Of a DNA stretch of 12,425 nucleotides, positions 1 through 6,823 are shown one piece after another. The position numbers were made by a program, and so were the translations under genes. The stretch comes from AR5 sp041497115 (lineage in GTDB: Bacteria > Methylomirabilota > Methylomirabilia > Rokubacteriales > CSP1-6), in the NCBI GenBank assembly GCA_041497115.1, contig JBGQFW010000115.1:1-12425 (forward strand), given 5' to 3'. The notes beneath the pieces were generated by a model that made no database searches, was not told where the DNA came from, and saw nothing but the letters and a program-made list of their open reading frames with translations. The first letter of the stretch is position 1. Every line of letters starts with the position of its first letter.

Positions 1-2
1 GC

Positions 3-524
3 GTCTTCGGCGGCACGACGCTCACCGCGACCGACGTCGCCGTCGCCGCCGGGCTGGTGGACCTCGGCGACCGGCGCCGTGTCGCCGGCCTGTCGGGCGA
101 GCTCGTGAAGGGCGCGCTGGCGCGCATGCACGCGATGATCGAGGAGGCCGTGGACCGGATGAAGACCGACGCGCGGGAGGAGCCGCTGGTGGCCGTCGGC
201 GGCGGCTGCTTCCTGGTCCCCGAGCGGCTGCCCGGCGTCTCCGAGGTCGTGCACGTGCGCCACCAGGCGGTCGCCAACGCGGTCGGCGCCGCCATCGCCC
301 AGGTCAGCGGCGAGATCGACCAGATCTTCCAGGACCTCTCGCGTGACGACGCGATCGCGGCGGCGCGCCGCCTGGCCGAGACGCGCGCCGTCGAGGCCGG
401 CGCCGACGCCGCCACCCTGTCGGTCGTCGAGGTGGAGGACCTGCCGCTCGCCTACCTGCCGGGCAACTCGCTGCGCGTGCGCGTGCGGGTCGTCGGCGAC
501 GTCGGCAGCCCCGACCGCGGCTGA
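3..524 (+). CDS. Hydantoinase/oxoprolinase family protein, C-terminal part (5' truncated)
   Basis: The open frame runs in from the window edge (frame starts at base 3) and ends with TGA at 522-524, so only the last ~173 residues are present. The visible start VFGGTTLTATDVAVAAG, the glycine-rich LVAVGGGCFLVPERLPG and the segment around HQAVANAVGAAIAQVSGEID are typical of the C-terminal half of the HyuA/oxoprolinase-type ATPases. These have an actin/Hsp70-like fold, and VAVGGG is the nucleotide-binding glycine motif. Family members hydrolyse hydantoins or 5-oxoproline with ATP, often with a HyuB partner; the substrate here cannot be read from the sequence. The ATG at 57 is internal to the domain and is not the true start. 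Family assignment is firm, exact reaction unknown. Confidence 0.88.
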   Translation, partial: VFGGTTLTATDVAVAAGLVDLGDRRRVAGLSGELVKGALARMHAMIEEAVDRMKTDAREEPLVAVGGGCFLVPERLPGVSEVVHVRHQAVANAVGAAIAQVSGEIDQIFQDLSRDDAIAAARRLAETRAVEAGADAATLSVVEVEDLPLAYLPGNSLRVRVRVVGDVGSPDRG

Positions 525-605
525 CCGAACCTATGACGGCGACAACATACTAGATTCAGTAGAGCAACAGCCGCAGCTTGCCTGCTGGCTGCCAGCCTTG
601 TGGGT

Positions 606-1454
606 CTATTTCTGTTCTTGTGGTCCAAAGCCGGCGGGGCAGTAGTCGAGAATTCCCCTGAGGCATGGCACAAAATCTCTTCTGGCATCGTCCTTGTAGC
701 TCGCACAGAACGACATGCATTGCACTCTGTCGAATCCGTCGCAATATTGGACGAATCCCATCACAGCGATCTCAAAGCCAAGGTTCTTGATCGTGCCGAT
801 GTCGGCACTCGAAAGCTTATCATTGGGCACAAACAGGTACCGCGTCTCTGCGGCGTTGGCCGGAATGATCGACTCAATCCAATCGGGGTGTTTGCTCTCA
901 TCGTCCTTCCTGGGATCGCAGTTAGTGACGTGATGGTAAGAGGGCGGCTGCAAGGTCTGATTCATTCCGGGCTTGATTGGTCGAGAAATGCCGTAATTGA
1001 CGACGACCCGAGTAGCGGGCAGGCGCCCACTATTCTGAAGATGGACGCTGACCATGATGGGCTTGCCCACTTCAAGCGGGAACAGCCGCATGAATTTTCC
1101 GTCCGCGAATCCGAAATTGACGTAGGCGCGCTCGGTGATACGCAGCGCCTCCTTAGTGTGCTTCAGCGCCTCTTGCATGTTGCGGTATTGGACAAACGCT
1201 ACGCAGGTGTAGAGCCACACGCCAACCAATGTGATGATTGCGATCTTACGGTTGAGACTATTCTCGCGCTTACTCTTCTCGCGATCAGCGCGGTATTCGC
1301 CAACTATGGCATCGCGGGACTGTTCAACGGCCGCAGTGATAAGATTCGCGTCGTTCTGCTGCTCTTCCCTTTGGGTAGTTGCGGGGTGCTGGCGTGGTGG
1401 TCGCTCGAATGCTCGAGAAAGCCACGCGGCGAGTGATATCAGCTCGCGAATCAC
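606..1454 (-). CDS. Single-pass membrane protein of unknown function in a low-GC island
   Basis: 282 residues from a GTG start at 1454; an in-frame TGA about 21 bases upstream limits extension. An AGGAG sits only one base before the GTG, which is close for a Shine-Dalgarno, so the start is uncertain. The first ~69 residues are hydrophilic and charged. One clear transmembrane helix lies at residues ~71-90 (IAIITLVGVWLYTCVAFVQY), followed by a short amphipathic stretch QEALKHTKEALRITERAYV and a ~170-residue C-terminal part with a beta-rich look (KPIMVSVHLQNSGRLPATRVVV). That part carries seven Cys (C179, C238, C246, C250, C264, C272 and others nearby should be recounted), compatible with disulfides if it is outside the membrane. 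The layout resembles a common class of uncharacterised proteins with the same TERAYV-type post-helix segment; no function is known to me. Base composition is far lower in GC than all neighbours, suggesting acquisition by transfer. A plus-strand frame covers almost the same span but has no recognisable content. Confidence 0.7.
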   Translation of the reverse strand: MIRELISLAAWLSRAFERPPRQHPATTQREEQQNDANLITAAVEQSRDAIVGEYRADREKSKRENSLNRKIAIITLVGVWLYTCVAFVQYRNMQEALKHTKEALRITERAYVNFGFADGKFMRLFPLEVGKPIMVSVHLQNSGRLPATRVVVNYGISRPIKPGMNQTLQPPSYHHVTNCDPRKDDESKHPDWIESIIPANAAETRYLFVPNDKLSSADIGTIKNLGFEIAVMGFVQYCDGFDRVQCMSFCASYKDDARRDFVPCLRGILDYCPAGFGPQEQK

Positions 1455-1529
1455 GCTCCTGCCTCTGCTGCTCTCTCACGCGGCAACGTCTCGTCGGGTG
1501 GCCGCGACGTCTTTGTCTTCACAGGGCCG

Positions 1530-1535
1530 ATTTTA
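1530..1535 (-). promoter_or_regulatory. Possible -10 box for the island membrane-protein gene
   Basis: Read on the minus strand, TAAAAT stands about 75 bases upstream of the GTG at 1454, inside the AT-richer gap between DUF993 and the membrane-protein gene. No convincing -35 element is seen. It would give the island gene its own promoter rather than read-through from the DUF993 gene. Confidence 0.3.
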
Positions 1536-1551
1536 CACGCGGCGAGTCCGG

Positions 1552-2718
1552 CTACTCGAGGCCGGCCACCGCCAGCACGCGCCGCATCCGCGCGGCCGCG
1601 CGGTCGGGGTCGCTCAGCAGGCCGGCAACGTCCATCAGCCGGAACTGCTCGCTCAGGTGCACGACCGAGCGCGCGCTCTCCAGGCCGCCCACCATCCGGA
1701 AGTGCGACTGGTGGCCGTTGAGGTAGGCGGCGAAGACGACGCCGGTCTTGTAGAAGCGCGTGGGGTCGCCGAAGACGTGACGGGAGAGCGTCAGCGTCGG
1801 CGCCAGGATCGTCTCGTACGCGGCGAGGTCGCCGCGGTCGAGCGCCTTGAGGGCGGCGGAGGCGGCCGGCGCGATCACGTCGAAGATGCCGAGCAGCGCG
1901 TCGGAGTAGCGCTCGCCGTCGCCGCGGATCGTCGTCGGATAGTCGAAGTCGTCGCCGGTGTACATCCGCACCGTCGCCGGGAATCGCCGGCGCATCGCAA
2001 TTTCCCGGGCCTGGTCGAGGAGCGAGATCTTCACGCCGTCGATCTTGGCCGCGTACTCGCTGACGATCGCCAGCAGCGTCTCCGTCTGGCGGTCGCGGTC
2101 GTGCGAGCCCCAGTAGCCGGCCAGCGCCGGGTCGAACATCTCGCCCAGCCAGTGGATGATGACGGGCTCGCGCGCCTGGCTCAGGATGCGGCCGTAGACC
2201 TTCACGTAGTCGTCGGGCGACTTCGCGCACGCCGCGAGGGCGCGCGAGGCCATCAGGATGACGCGGCCGCCGCACCCCTCGATCCACGCGCACTGCTCCT
2301 CGTAGGCGGCCTCGACGTCGGCCAGCGTCACCCGCGGGCCGGGCTCGAGATGATCCGTCCCCGCGCCGGAGGCGAGCACCGCGCCGGGGATCGTCCGTGC
2401 CTCGGCGACGCTGCGCTTGATCAGCTCCTTCGCCGAGTCCCACGGCAGCCCCATCCCGCGCTGCGCGGTGTCCATCGCCTCGGCCACCGCGAGACCGAGC
2501 GACCAGACGTGACGGCGGAAGCGCAGCGTCGCGTCCCAGTCGAGCGCGACCTCGAGCGTGGGATTGACGGCGGCGAGCGGATCGGCGACGACGTGCACCG
2601 CCGCCATGCCGATGCGGCCGCGGATCGGCCCGGGCGGCGACGCGACCGGCGCGCGGCCGGAGAGCGTGTACGGGGCGAGCGTTCCGTCCGGACGCGGGAG
2701 CGTCAGCGTGGGTGGCAT
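1552..2718 (-). CDS. DUF993 family protein, dihydrodipicolinate synthase-like (TIM-barrel aldolase fold)
   Basis: 388 residues from ATG at 2718 to TAG at 1552, a full-length match to the DUF993 family as I know it. These proteins are related to the DHDPS/N-acetylneuraminate lyase class I aldolases, whose barrel forms a Schiff base between a lysine and a keto acid. The best candidate for that lysine is K230 in DGVKISLLD, which aligns in style with the GIKDSSG-type motif of the superfamily. Other blocks are IPGAVLASGAGTDHLEP (~110-126), EPVIIHWLGEMFDP (~184-197), RMYTGDDFDYP (~251-261) and FYKTGVVFAAYLNGHQSHFRM (~322-342). The physiological substrate is not known to me. No Shine-Dalgarno precedes the ATG; a TACACT box ends 7 bases upstream, suggesting a leaderless mRNA. 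The gene is divergent from the GNAT gene, 53 bases apart. Confidence 0.88.
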   Translation of the reverse strand: MPPTLTLPRPDGTLAPYTLSGRAPVASPPGPIRGRIGMAAVHVVADPLAAVNPTLEVALDWDATLRFRRHVWSLGLAVAEAMDTAQRGMGLPWDSAKELIKRSVAEARTIPGAVLASGAGTDHLEPGPRVTLADVEAAYEEQCAWIEGCGGRVILMASRALAACAKSPDDYVKVYGRILSQAREPVIIHWLGEMFDPALAGYWGSHDRDRQTETLLAIVSEYAAKIDGVKISLLDQAREIAMRRRFPATVRMYTGDDFDYPTTIRGDGERYSDALLGIFDVIAPAASAALKALDRGDLAAYETILAPTLTLSRHVFGDPTRFYKTGVVFAAYLNGHQSHFRMVGGLESARSVVHLSEQFRLMDVAGLLSDPDRAAARMRRVLAVAGLE

Positions 2719-2726
2719 GGGCGACA

Positions 2727-2732
2727 GTGTAG
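2727..2732 (-). promoter_or_regulatory. Putative -10 box of the DUF993 gene (leaderless)
   Basis: On the minus strand the sequence reads gcTACACTgtcgcccATG. The box has the TANNNT form, and a start site 6-8 bases downstream would coincide with the ATG at 2718. There is no ribosome-binding site between box and ATG. No good -35 is visible, as is common in this window. Position is accurate to about 2 bases. Confidence 0.45.
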
Positions 2733-2759
2733 CATCGGGCGCGCGTGGCCGACCCGGGC

Positions 2760-2765
2760 TAGACT
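2760..2765 (+). promoter_or_regulatory. Putative -10 box of the GNAT gene (leaderless)
   Basis: TAGACT is followed by six bases (ctcgcc) and then the GTG start at 2772. No Shine-Dalgarno fits in six bases, so transcription probably starts at or next to the GTG. The box lies in the same 53-base divergent gap as the DUF993 -10 box, on the opposite strand. Confidence 0.5.
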
Positions 2766-2771
2766 CTCGCC

Positions 2772-3212
2772 GTGGCCGCCGATCGGCGCCTGGAGCCGCT
2801 CGTCACCCTCACCGACGCCCCCGACCCTCGGCTGGACACGGTGGTGAGCGACGGCCTGCGGCATTTCAACCTCGAGCAGTCGGGGATCGACGACAGCCGC
2901 CCGCTGGCCGTCGTCGTCTCCGCCCCGACGACCGGTGACGTGCTGGGCGGCATCACCGGGCGCACCTCGCGCGGCACGCTGTTCATCGACCTCGTCTACC
3001 TGCCGGCGGAGCTGCGACGCGGCGGCCTCGGCCGCCGGATGCTGGCGATGGCCGAGGACGAGGCGCGCCGCCGCGGCTGCCGGACGGCCGTGCTGTGGAC
3101 GCTCAGCTATCAGGCTCCCGCCTTCTACGAGCGCCACGGCTGGCGTCGCTTCGGCGAGATTTCCTGCGAGCCGCCCGGGGCGAGCCGCATCTTCCTGACG
3201 AAGGATCTATAA
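2772..3212 (+). CDS. GNAT family N-acetyltransferase
   Basis: 146 residues, GTG start at 2772, TAA at 3210-3212. It is a single-domain GCN5-related N-acetyltransferase. Strand beta-4 LFIDLVYLP (~residues 71-79) runs into the acetyl-CoA pyrophosphate loop ELRRGGLGRRML (R/Q-x-x-G-x-G/A pattern), followed by helix alpha-3 AMAEDEARRRGC. The C-terminal YQAPAFYERHGWRRFGEI carries the usual FYxxxGW motif with the tyrosine in general-acid position. The protein should acetylate an amine, antibiotic or amino-acid substrate in the cytoplasm using acetyl-CoA; the acceptor cannot be deduced. The start is set by the -10 box six bases upstream. Its stop codon overlaps the -10 box of the downstream trpB2 gene. 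Family firm, substrate unknown. Confidence 0.9.
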   Translation: MAADRRLEPLVTLTDAPDPRLDTVVSDGLRHFNLEQSGIDDSRPLAVVVSAPTTGDVLGGITGRTSRGTLFIDLVYLPAELRRGGLGRRMLAMAEDEARRRGCRTAVLWTLSYQAPAFYERHGWRRFGEISCEPPGASRIFLTKDL

Positions 3213-3213
3213 T
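3208..3213 (+). promoter_or_regulatory. Consensus -10 box (TATAAT) for trpB2
   Basis: A perfect TATAAT overlaps the TAA stop of the GNAT gene, 23 bases before the trpB2 ATG. Expected transcription start is about 3220, which leaves a short leader containing the Shine-Dalgarno. A good -35 hexamer is not seen upstream. Confidence 0.55.
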
Positions 3214-3224
3214 GCGCTCGCGCG

Positions 3225-3231
3225 AAGGAGG
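3225..3231 (+). promoter_or_regulatory. Strong Shine-Dalgarno (AAGGAGG) of trpB2
   Basis: AAGGAGG lies 5 bases before ATG 3237. It is one of the two strong ribosome-binding sites in the window (the other precedes the MBL gene), in contrast to the genes that appear leaderless, and it fixes the trpB2 start. Confidence 0.8.
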
Positions 3232-3236
3232 TCGAC

Positions 3237-4613
3237 ATGGCAGCCAAGGCGGATCGCAATCACACGAAGTTCCTGCTCGACGAGAAGGACATCCCGACCC
3301 GGTGGTACAACATCCAGGCCGACCTCAAGACGCCGGCGCCCCCCGTGCTGCACCCCGCCACCAAGCAGCCGATCGGGCCGCAAGATCTGGCGCCGCTGTT
3401 CCCGATGGAGCTGATCAAGCAGGAGGTCAGCCGCGAGCGCTGGATCGAGATCCCCGAGGAGATCCGTGACGTCTATCGCCTGTGGCGCCCCTCGCCGCTC
3501 TACCGCGCGCGGCGGCTGGAGAAAGCGCTCGGGACGCCCGCCCGCATCTACTACAAGTACGAGGGCGTGAGCCCGGCCGGCAGCCACAAGCCGAACACCG
3601 CGATCGCCCAGGCCTACTACAACAAGCGCGAGAAGGTCGCGCGCCTGTCCACCGAGACGGGCGCCGGCCAGTGGGGCTCGGCGCTCGCGCTCGCGTGCCA
3701 GATGTTCGGGCTGCAGTGCAAGGTCTACATGGTGAAGGTGTCGTACCAGCAGAAGCCGTATCGCCGGATCATGATGGAGACCTGGGGCGCCCAGGTGGTC
3801 GCCAGCCCCAGCCCCGACACGCAATCCGGCAAGAAGATGCTCGAGCAGGATCCCGACTCGCCCGGCTCGCTCGGCATCGCCATCAGCGAGGCGGTGGAGG
3901 ACGCCGCCACCCGCGAGGACACGAAGTACTCGCTGGGCAGCGTGCTCAACCACGTGCTGATGCACCAGACGATCATCGGGCAGGAGGCGAAGAAGCAGCT
4001 CGAGAAGGCGGACGACGCGGCCGACATCGTCATCGGCTGCGCGGGCGGCGGCTCCAACTTCGCCGGTCTGTCGTTCCCCTTCGCCGCCGACAAGCTGACC
4101 GGGAAGAGCAAGAAGACGCGGATCATCGCCGTCGAGCCGGCCGCGTGTCCCAGCCTCACCAAGGGCCGGTACGTCTACGACTTCGGCGACACGGTCGGCC
4201 TCACCCCGCTGGTGAAGATGCACACGCTCGGCCACACGTTCATCCCGGCGCCGCTGCACGCCGGCGGGCTGCGCTACCACGGCATGGCGCCGCTGGTCTG
4301 CAAGCTCTACGACGAGGGCGTCATCGAGGCGGTCGCGGTCCCGCAGCTCGCCACCTTCGAGGCCGCGCTGCAGTTCGCGCGCACCGAGGGGATCATCCCG
4401 GCGCCGGAGTCGGCCCACGCCATCCGCGTGGCGATCGACGAGGCGCGGCGGTGCAAGCAGGAGGGCCGGCGGCGGACGATCCTGTTCAACCTCTCCGGCC
4501 ACGGCCACTTCGACCTGGGCGCGTACGAGGCGTACCTGGGCGGCCGCTTACAGGATTTCGAGTACCCGGCCGCGAAGGTCGAGGAGGCGCTGCGCAGCGT
4601 GCCGCGGGTCTAG
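3237..4613 (+). CDS. trpB: Tryptophan synthase beta chain-like protein, TrpB2 type (stand-alone)
   Basis: 458 residues, ATG with strong Shine-Dalgarno, TAG at 4611-4613. A PLP fold-type II enzyme joining indole to a serine-derived aminoacrylate to give L-tryptophan in the cytoplasm. Key residues: PLP Schiff-base lysine K118 in AGSHKPNTA (TrpB1 has GAHKIN), catalytic glutamate E140 in TETGAGQWG, PLP-phosphate loop GCAGGGSNF (~267-275) and C-terminal NLSGHGHFD with S420 near the pyridine nitrogen. The length, the ~80-residue N-terminal extension and the SHKPN signature place it in the TrpB2 class (TIGR01415-like) rather than TrpB1. TrpB2 enzymes often work without TrpA, and some are reported to prefer O-phosphoserine to serine. 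No trpA or other trp gene lies in the window. The cyclase gene starts 19 bases downstream on the same strand and may be cotranscribed. Confidence 0.93.
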   Translation: MAAKADRNHTKFLLDEKDIPTRWYNIQADLKTPAPPVLHPATKQPIGPQDLAPLFPMELIKQEVSRERWIEIPEEIRDVYRLWRPSPLYRARRLEKALGTPARIYYKYEGVSPAGSHKPNTAIAQAYYNKREKVARLSTETGAGQWGSALALACQMFGLQCKVYMVKVSYQQKPYRRIMMETWGAQVVASPSPDTQSGKKMLEQDPDSPGSLGIAISEAVEDAATREDTKYSLGSVLNHVLMHQTIIGQEAKKQLEKADDAADIVIGCAGGGSNFAGLSFPFAADKLTGKSKKTRIIAVEPAACPSLTKGRYVYDFGDTVGLTPLVKMHTLGHTFIPAPLHAGGLRYHGMAPLVCKLYDEGVIEAVAVPQLATFEAALQFARTEGIIPAPESAHAIRVAIDEARRCKQEGRRRTILFNLSGHGHFDLGAYEAYLGGRLQDFEYPAAKVEEALRSVPRV

Positions 4614-4632
4614 GCGGCGCGGCGTCGCGGCC

Positions 4633-6315
4633 GTGATCACCCCCGCCCGGGTGCGCCGCTGGCGGCTGGCGGCGGCGTTCGTGCTCCTCACCTACGTCGT
4701 CCTGCACTTCCTCAACCACGCGCTCGGCCTCGTGTCGCTGGCGGCGATGGAGGCCGGGCGCTGGTGGTTCCTGGCGCTCTGGCGGAGCTGGATCGGCACC
4801 CTCGCCCTCTACGGCGCCCTCACCGTGCACGGCGTGCTGGCGCTCTGGCTGCTCTACCAGCGGCGCTCGCTCCGCATGCCGGCGTGGGAGGCCGCGCAGT
4901 ACACGCTGGGGCTGCTGATCCCCGCGCTGCTCGCCGTGCACGTCACCGCAACCCGCATCGCGTGGTGGCGCGCCGGCGCCGACGATCCCTACGCGCGCAT
5001 CGTGCTCGGGCTGTGGCTGGTGGCGCCGGAGTTCGGCGCTCGCCAGACGCTGTCGGTCACCGTGGTCTGGCTGCACGCCTGCATCGGCGTGCACTACTGG
5101 CTGCGCTTCCGCGGCTGGTACCCGCGCGCGCGGCCCTGGCTCTTCGCGGTCGCGCTGCTGCTGCCGGTGCTGGCGCTGCTCGGCTTCGTCGCGGCCGGCC
5201 GCGAGGTGACGGCGCTGGCCGCCACCCCCGGCTGGAGGGCAGCGCTGCTGGCCCGCACGCACGCGCCCGGCGCGGCCGAGAGCGCGCTGCTGCTCGCCAT
5301 CCGCCGGGGTTTTCTCGACGCGTACCTGCTGGCCCTGGTCCTGGTGCTCGTCGCCCGCGGCGTGCGGCGGCTGGCCGAGCGCCGCCGTGCGATCCGCGTC
5401 ACCTACACGACGGGCGAGACGGTGGCGGCGCCGGTCGGCTTCACGATCCTCGAGGCGAGCCGGCTCGGCGGCGTGCCCCACGCCTCGGTGTGCGGCGGCC
5501 GCGGGCGCTGCTCGACGTGCCGCGTGCGGATCGTGCGCGGGCTGGAGGCGCTGGCGCCGCCCGGCGAGGGCGAGCGGCGCGTGCTGGCACGCGTGGGCGC
5601 CGCGCCCGACGTGCGGCTGGCCTGCCAGGCGCGGCCGGCGCGCGACGTCACCGTGGCGCGCCTGGTGGCGCCATCGGTGGAGCCGGCCGCCGCGCTCGCC
5701 CCCGACGCGCGCCAGGGCGGCGAGCGCGAGCTGGCCGTGCTCTTCGCCGACCTGCGCGGCTTCACGCGCATGGCCGAGCACAAGCTGCCCTACGACGTCG
5801 TCTTCGTCCTCAACCGGTACTTCGAGACCGTCGGTACGGCGATCACCGGCGCCGGCGGCGTCACCAACCAGTTCACCGGCGACGGCGTGATGGCGCTGTT
5901 CGGCATCGAGGACGGGCCGGCCGCCGGCTCGCGCCAGGCGCTGGCGGCCGCGCGGGCGATGGTCGAGGGGCTGGCCACGCTCAGCGGCGAGCTCGCCGGC
6001 GAGCTGGCGGCGCCGCTGCGAATGGGCATCGGCGTGCACACCGGGCCGGCCGTCGTCGGCTGGATGGGCTGGGGCGAGAGCTTTTACCTCACCGCCGTCG
6101 GCGACACCGTGCACGTCGCCGCCCGGCTCGAGCAGGCGACGAAGGACTACCAGGCGGAGCTGGTCGTCTCCGAGGACGTCGCCCGCCACGCGGGCATCGA
6201 CCTCGCGGGCTTCCCCGGCCACGACCTCGCCGTGCACAACCGCGCCGGCCGCGTGGCCGTGCGCGTGATCGCGCGCGTGGCGGACCTCGCGGCGGTGGGC
6301 GTGCGCCGTCGCTAG
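4633..6315 (+). CDS. CyaC-like redox adenylate cyclase: 6TM diheme-type anchor, [2Fe-2S] domain, class III cyclase
   Basis: 560 residues from GTG 4633, no clear Shine-Dalgarno. Residues 1-~245 hold about six membrane helices with histidines at H25/H29, H66, H103, H148 and H154, matching the four-histidine pattern of diheme succinate:quinone oxidoreductase anchors. Residues ~254-345 are a ferredoxin domain with C287, C293, C296 (CX5CX2C) and C331. Residues ~363-548 are a class III nucleotidyl cyclase with metal aspartates D373 (FADLRGFT) and D417 (FTGDGVM) and arginine R498. The same architecture is found in Sinorhizobium meliloti CyaC, a membrane cyclase with heme b and an iron-sulfur cluster whose cAMP output responds to the quinone redox state. 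By analogy this protein would turn quinone-pool redox into cAMP at the inner membrane. Two catalytic positions are unusual: Q413 where many cyclases have the substrate Lys (NKF, here NQF) and H494 where GDTVN has Asn. Activity is likely but not certain. Confidence 0.88.
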   Translation: MITPARVRRWRLAAAFVLLTYVVLHFLNHALGLVSLAAMEAGRWWFLALWRSWIGTLALYGALTVHGVLALWLLYQRRSLRMPAWEAAQYTLGLLIPALLAVHVTATRIAWWRAGADDPYARIVLGLWLVAPEFGARQTLSVTVVWLHACIGVHYWLRFRGWYPRARPWLFAVALLLPVLALLGFVAAGREVTALAATPGWRAALLARTHAPGAAESALLLAIRRGFLDAYLLALVLVLVARGVRRLAERRRAIRVTYTTGETVAAPVGFTILEASRLGGVPHASVCGGRGRCSTCRVRIVRGLEALAPPGEGERRVLARVGAAPDVRLACQARPARDVTVARLVAPSVEPAAALAPDARQGGERELAVLFADLRGFTRMAEHKLPYDVVFVLNRYFETVGTAITGAGGVTNQFTGDGVMALFGIEDGPAAGSRQALAAARAMVEGLATLSGELAGELAAPLRMGIGVHTGPAVVGWMGWGESFYLTAVGDTVHVAARLEQATKDYQAELVVSEDVARHAGIDLAGFPGHDLAVHNRAGRVAVRVIARVADLAAVGVRRR

Positions 6316-6806
6316 GGACGCGGCGCCGGGGCCGGCGGCGTGACCGTCGTCGTGCCCTGGCGGAACGGCTCGCGCATCTGGATCGTGGGCGGCGGCGGGC
6401 CACCCGGCGGCAGCGGCGGCCTCGTGCACGGCTCCGGCGGCACGACGACGTCCGGCGGGGCGAGGGCGGCGCCGCCGGCCATCGTGTAGTTCCCGAAGGC
6501 GGCCGCCAGCGCCACGTCCACCTGGGCCTCGTAGGCGATCAGCCGGGGATCGCGCGAGTCGAGCGCGCGAAGCTTGGTCTTCATCGTGTGGTACTCGCTG
6601 ACGTCCCGGGCGCGCTGGAAGAGCTCCACCTCCGCCGGCTTCTGCTTCAGGCACTCGAAGTACGGCCGTGACGCCTCGGCGTTGCGGCGGATCACGTCAT
6701 CCACGTCCAGGCCGCCGCCCTGGGCGCGGACGGCGCGCGGGGCCGCCGGCAGCGCGACGGCGGCGACGGCCAGGAGCCAGGGCGCGAGCCGGGCGATTCG
6801 CATCAT
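6312..6806 (-). CDS. Small secreted proline-rich protein of unknown function
   Basis: 164 residues, ATG ATG start at 6806/6803, TAG at 6312-6314. Residues 1-28 form a classical Sec signal peptide: basic MMRIAR, a hydrophobic core, then AVRA before QG as the likely signal-peptidase I site. The mature part has a helical, charged section (~32-105) with conserved-looking DVIRRNAEASRPYFECLKQKPAE and an AYEAQVDVALAAAFGNY block, then a proline-rich tail (~117-164). Two cysteines (C52, C127) could pair in the periplasm. I do not recognise a family. The gene converges on the cyclase gene, both ending on one CTAG, and diverges from the flavin-enzyme gene 17 bases away. GC and codon use match the neighbours, so it looks native. 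Confidence 0.75.
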   Translation of the reverse strand: MMRIARLAPWLLAVAAVALPAAPRAVRAQGGGLDVDDVIRRNAEASRPYFECLKQKPAEVELFQRARDVSEYHTMKTKLRALDSRDPRLIAYEAQVDVALAAAFGNYTMAGGAALAPPDVVVPPEPCTRPPLPPGGPPPPTIQMREPFRQGTTTVTPPAPAPRP

Positions 6807-6810
6807 TTGC

Positions 6811-6817
6811 TACTATC
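6811..6817. promoter_or_regulatory. Overlapping divergent -10 boxes between 6806(-) and 6824(+)
   Basis: On the plus strand TACTAT (6811-6816) is followed by seven bases and the GTG at 6824. On the minus strand GATAGT (6812-6817) is followed by five bases and the ATG at 6806. The gap is only 17 bases, so both mRNAs would be leaderless and the two polymerases would compete for the same DNA. No Shine-Dalgarno fits for either gene. Confidence 0.45.
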
Positions 6818-6823
6818 GCAGCC

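Larger units (their letters stand above)
525..1551. other. Low-GC genomic island
   Basis: By eye GC drops to roughly half between the hydantoinase stop and the DUF993 stop, against roughly three quarters or more on both sides. The third-position GC bias that marks genuine genes elsewhere in the window is lost here. The segment contains only the membrane-protein gene plus 81 bases before it and 97 bases after it. I see no integrase, transposase, tRNA or clear terminal direct or inverted repeats at the edges, so the mode of entry is unknown. The composition shift is seen directly; horizontal origin is inference. Confidence 0.65.

Noticed and set aside
572..596. Small hairpins (GGCT-gcc-AGCC, GCTGGC/GCCAGC) downstream of the island gene as a terminator
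   Set aside because: Stems of 4-6 bp with 1-3 base loops and no T-tract; too weak to call.
600..1436. 278-codon plus-strand frame across the low-GC island
   Set aside because: It lies opposite the minus-strand gene, lacks any domain-like or membrane pattern, and the minus-strand product has a clear transmembrane helix and coherent sequence.
1231..2847. 538-codon plus frame opposite DUF993
   Set aside because: Composition (Arg, His, Val, Asp runs) is that of an antisense shadow; the minus strand has a full DUF993 protein.
4486..6654. Very long minus-strand open frame opposite trpB2 end and the cyclase
   Set aside because: Its product is low-complexity Arg/Ala/Gly/His/Pro, typical of antisense frames in GC-rich genes; the plus strand encodes complete domains.
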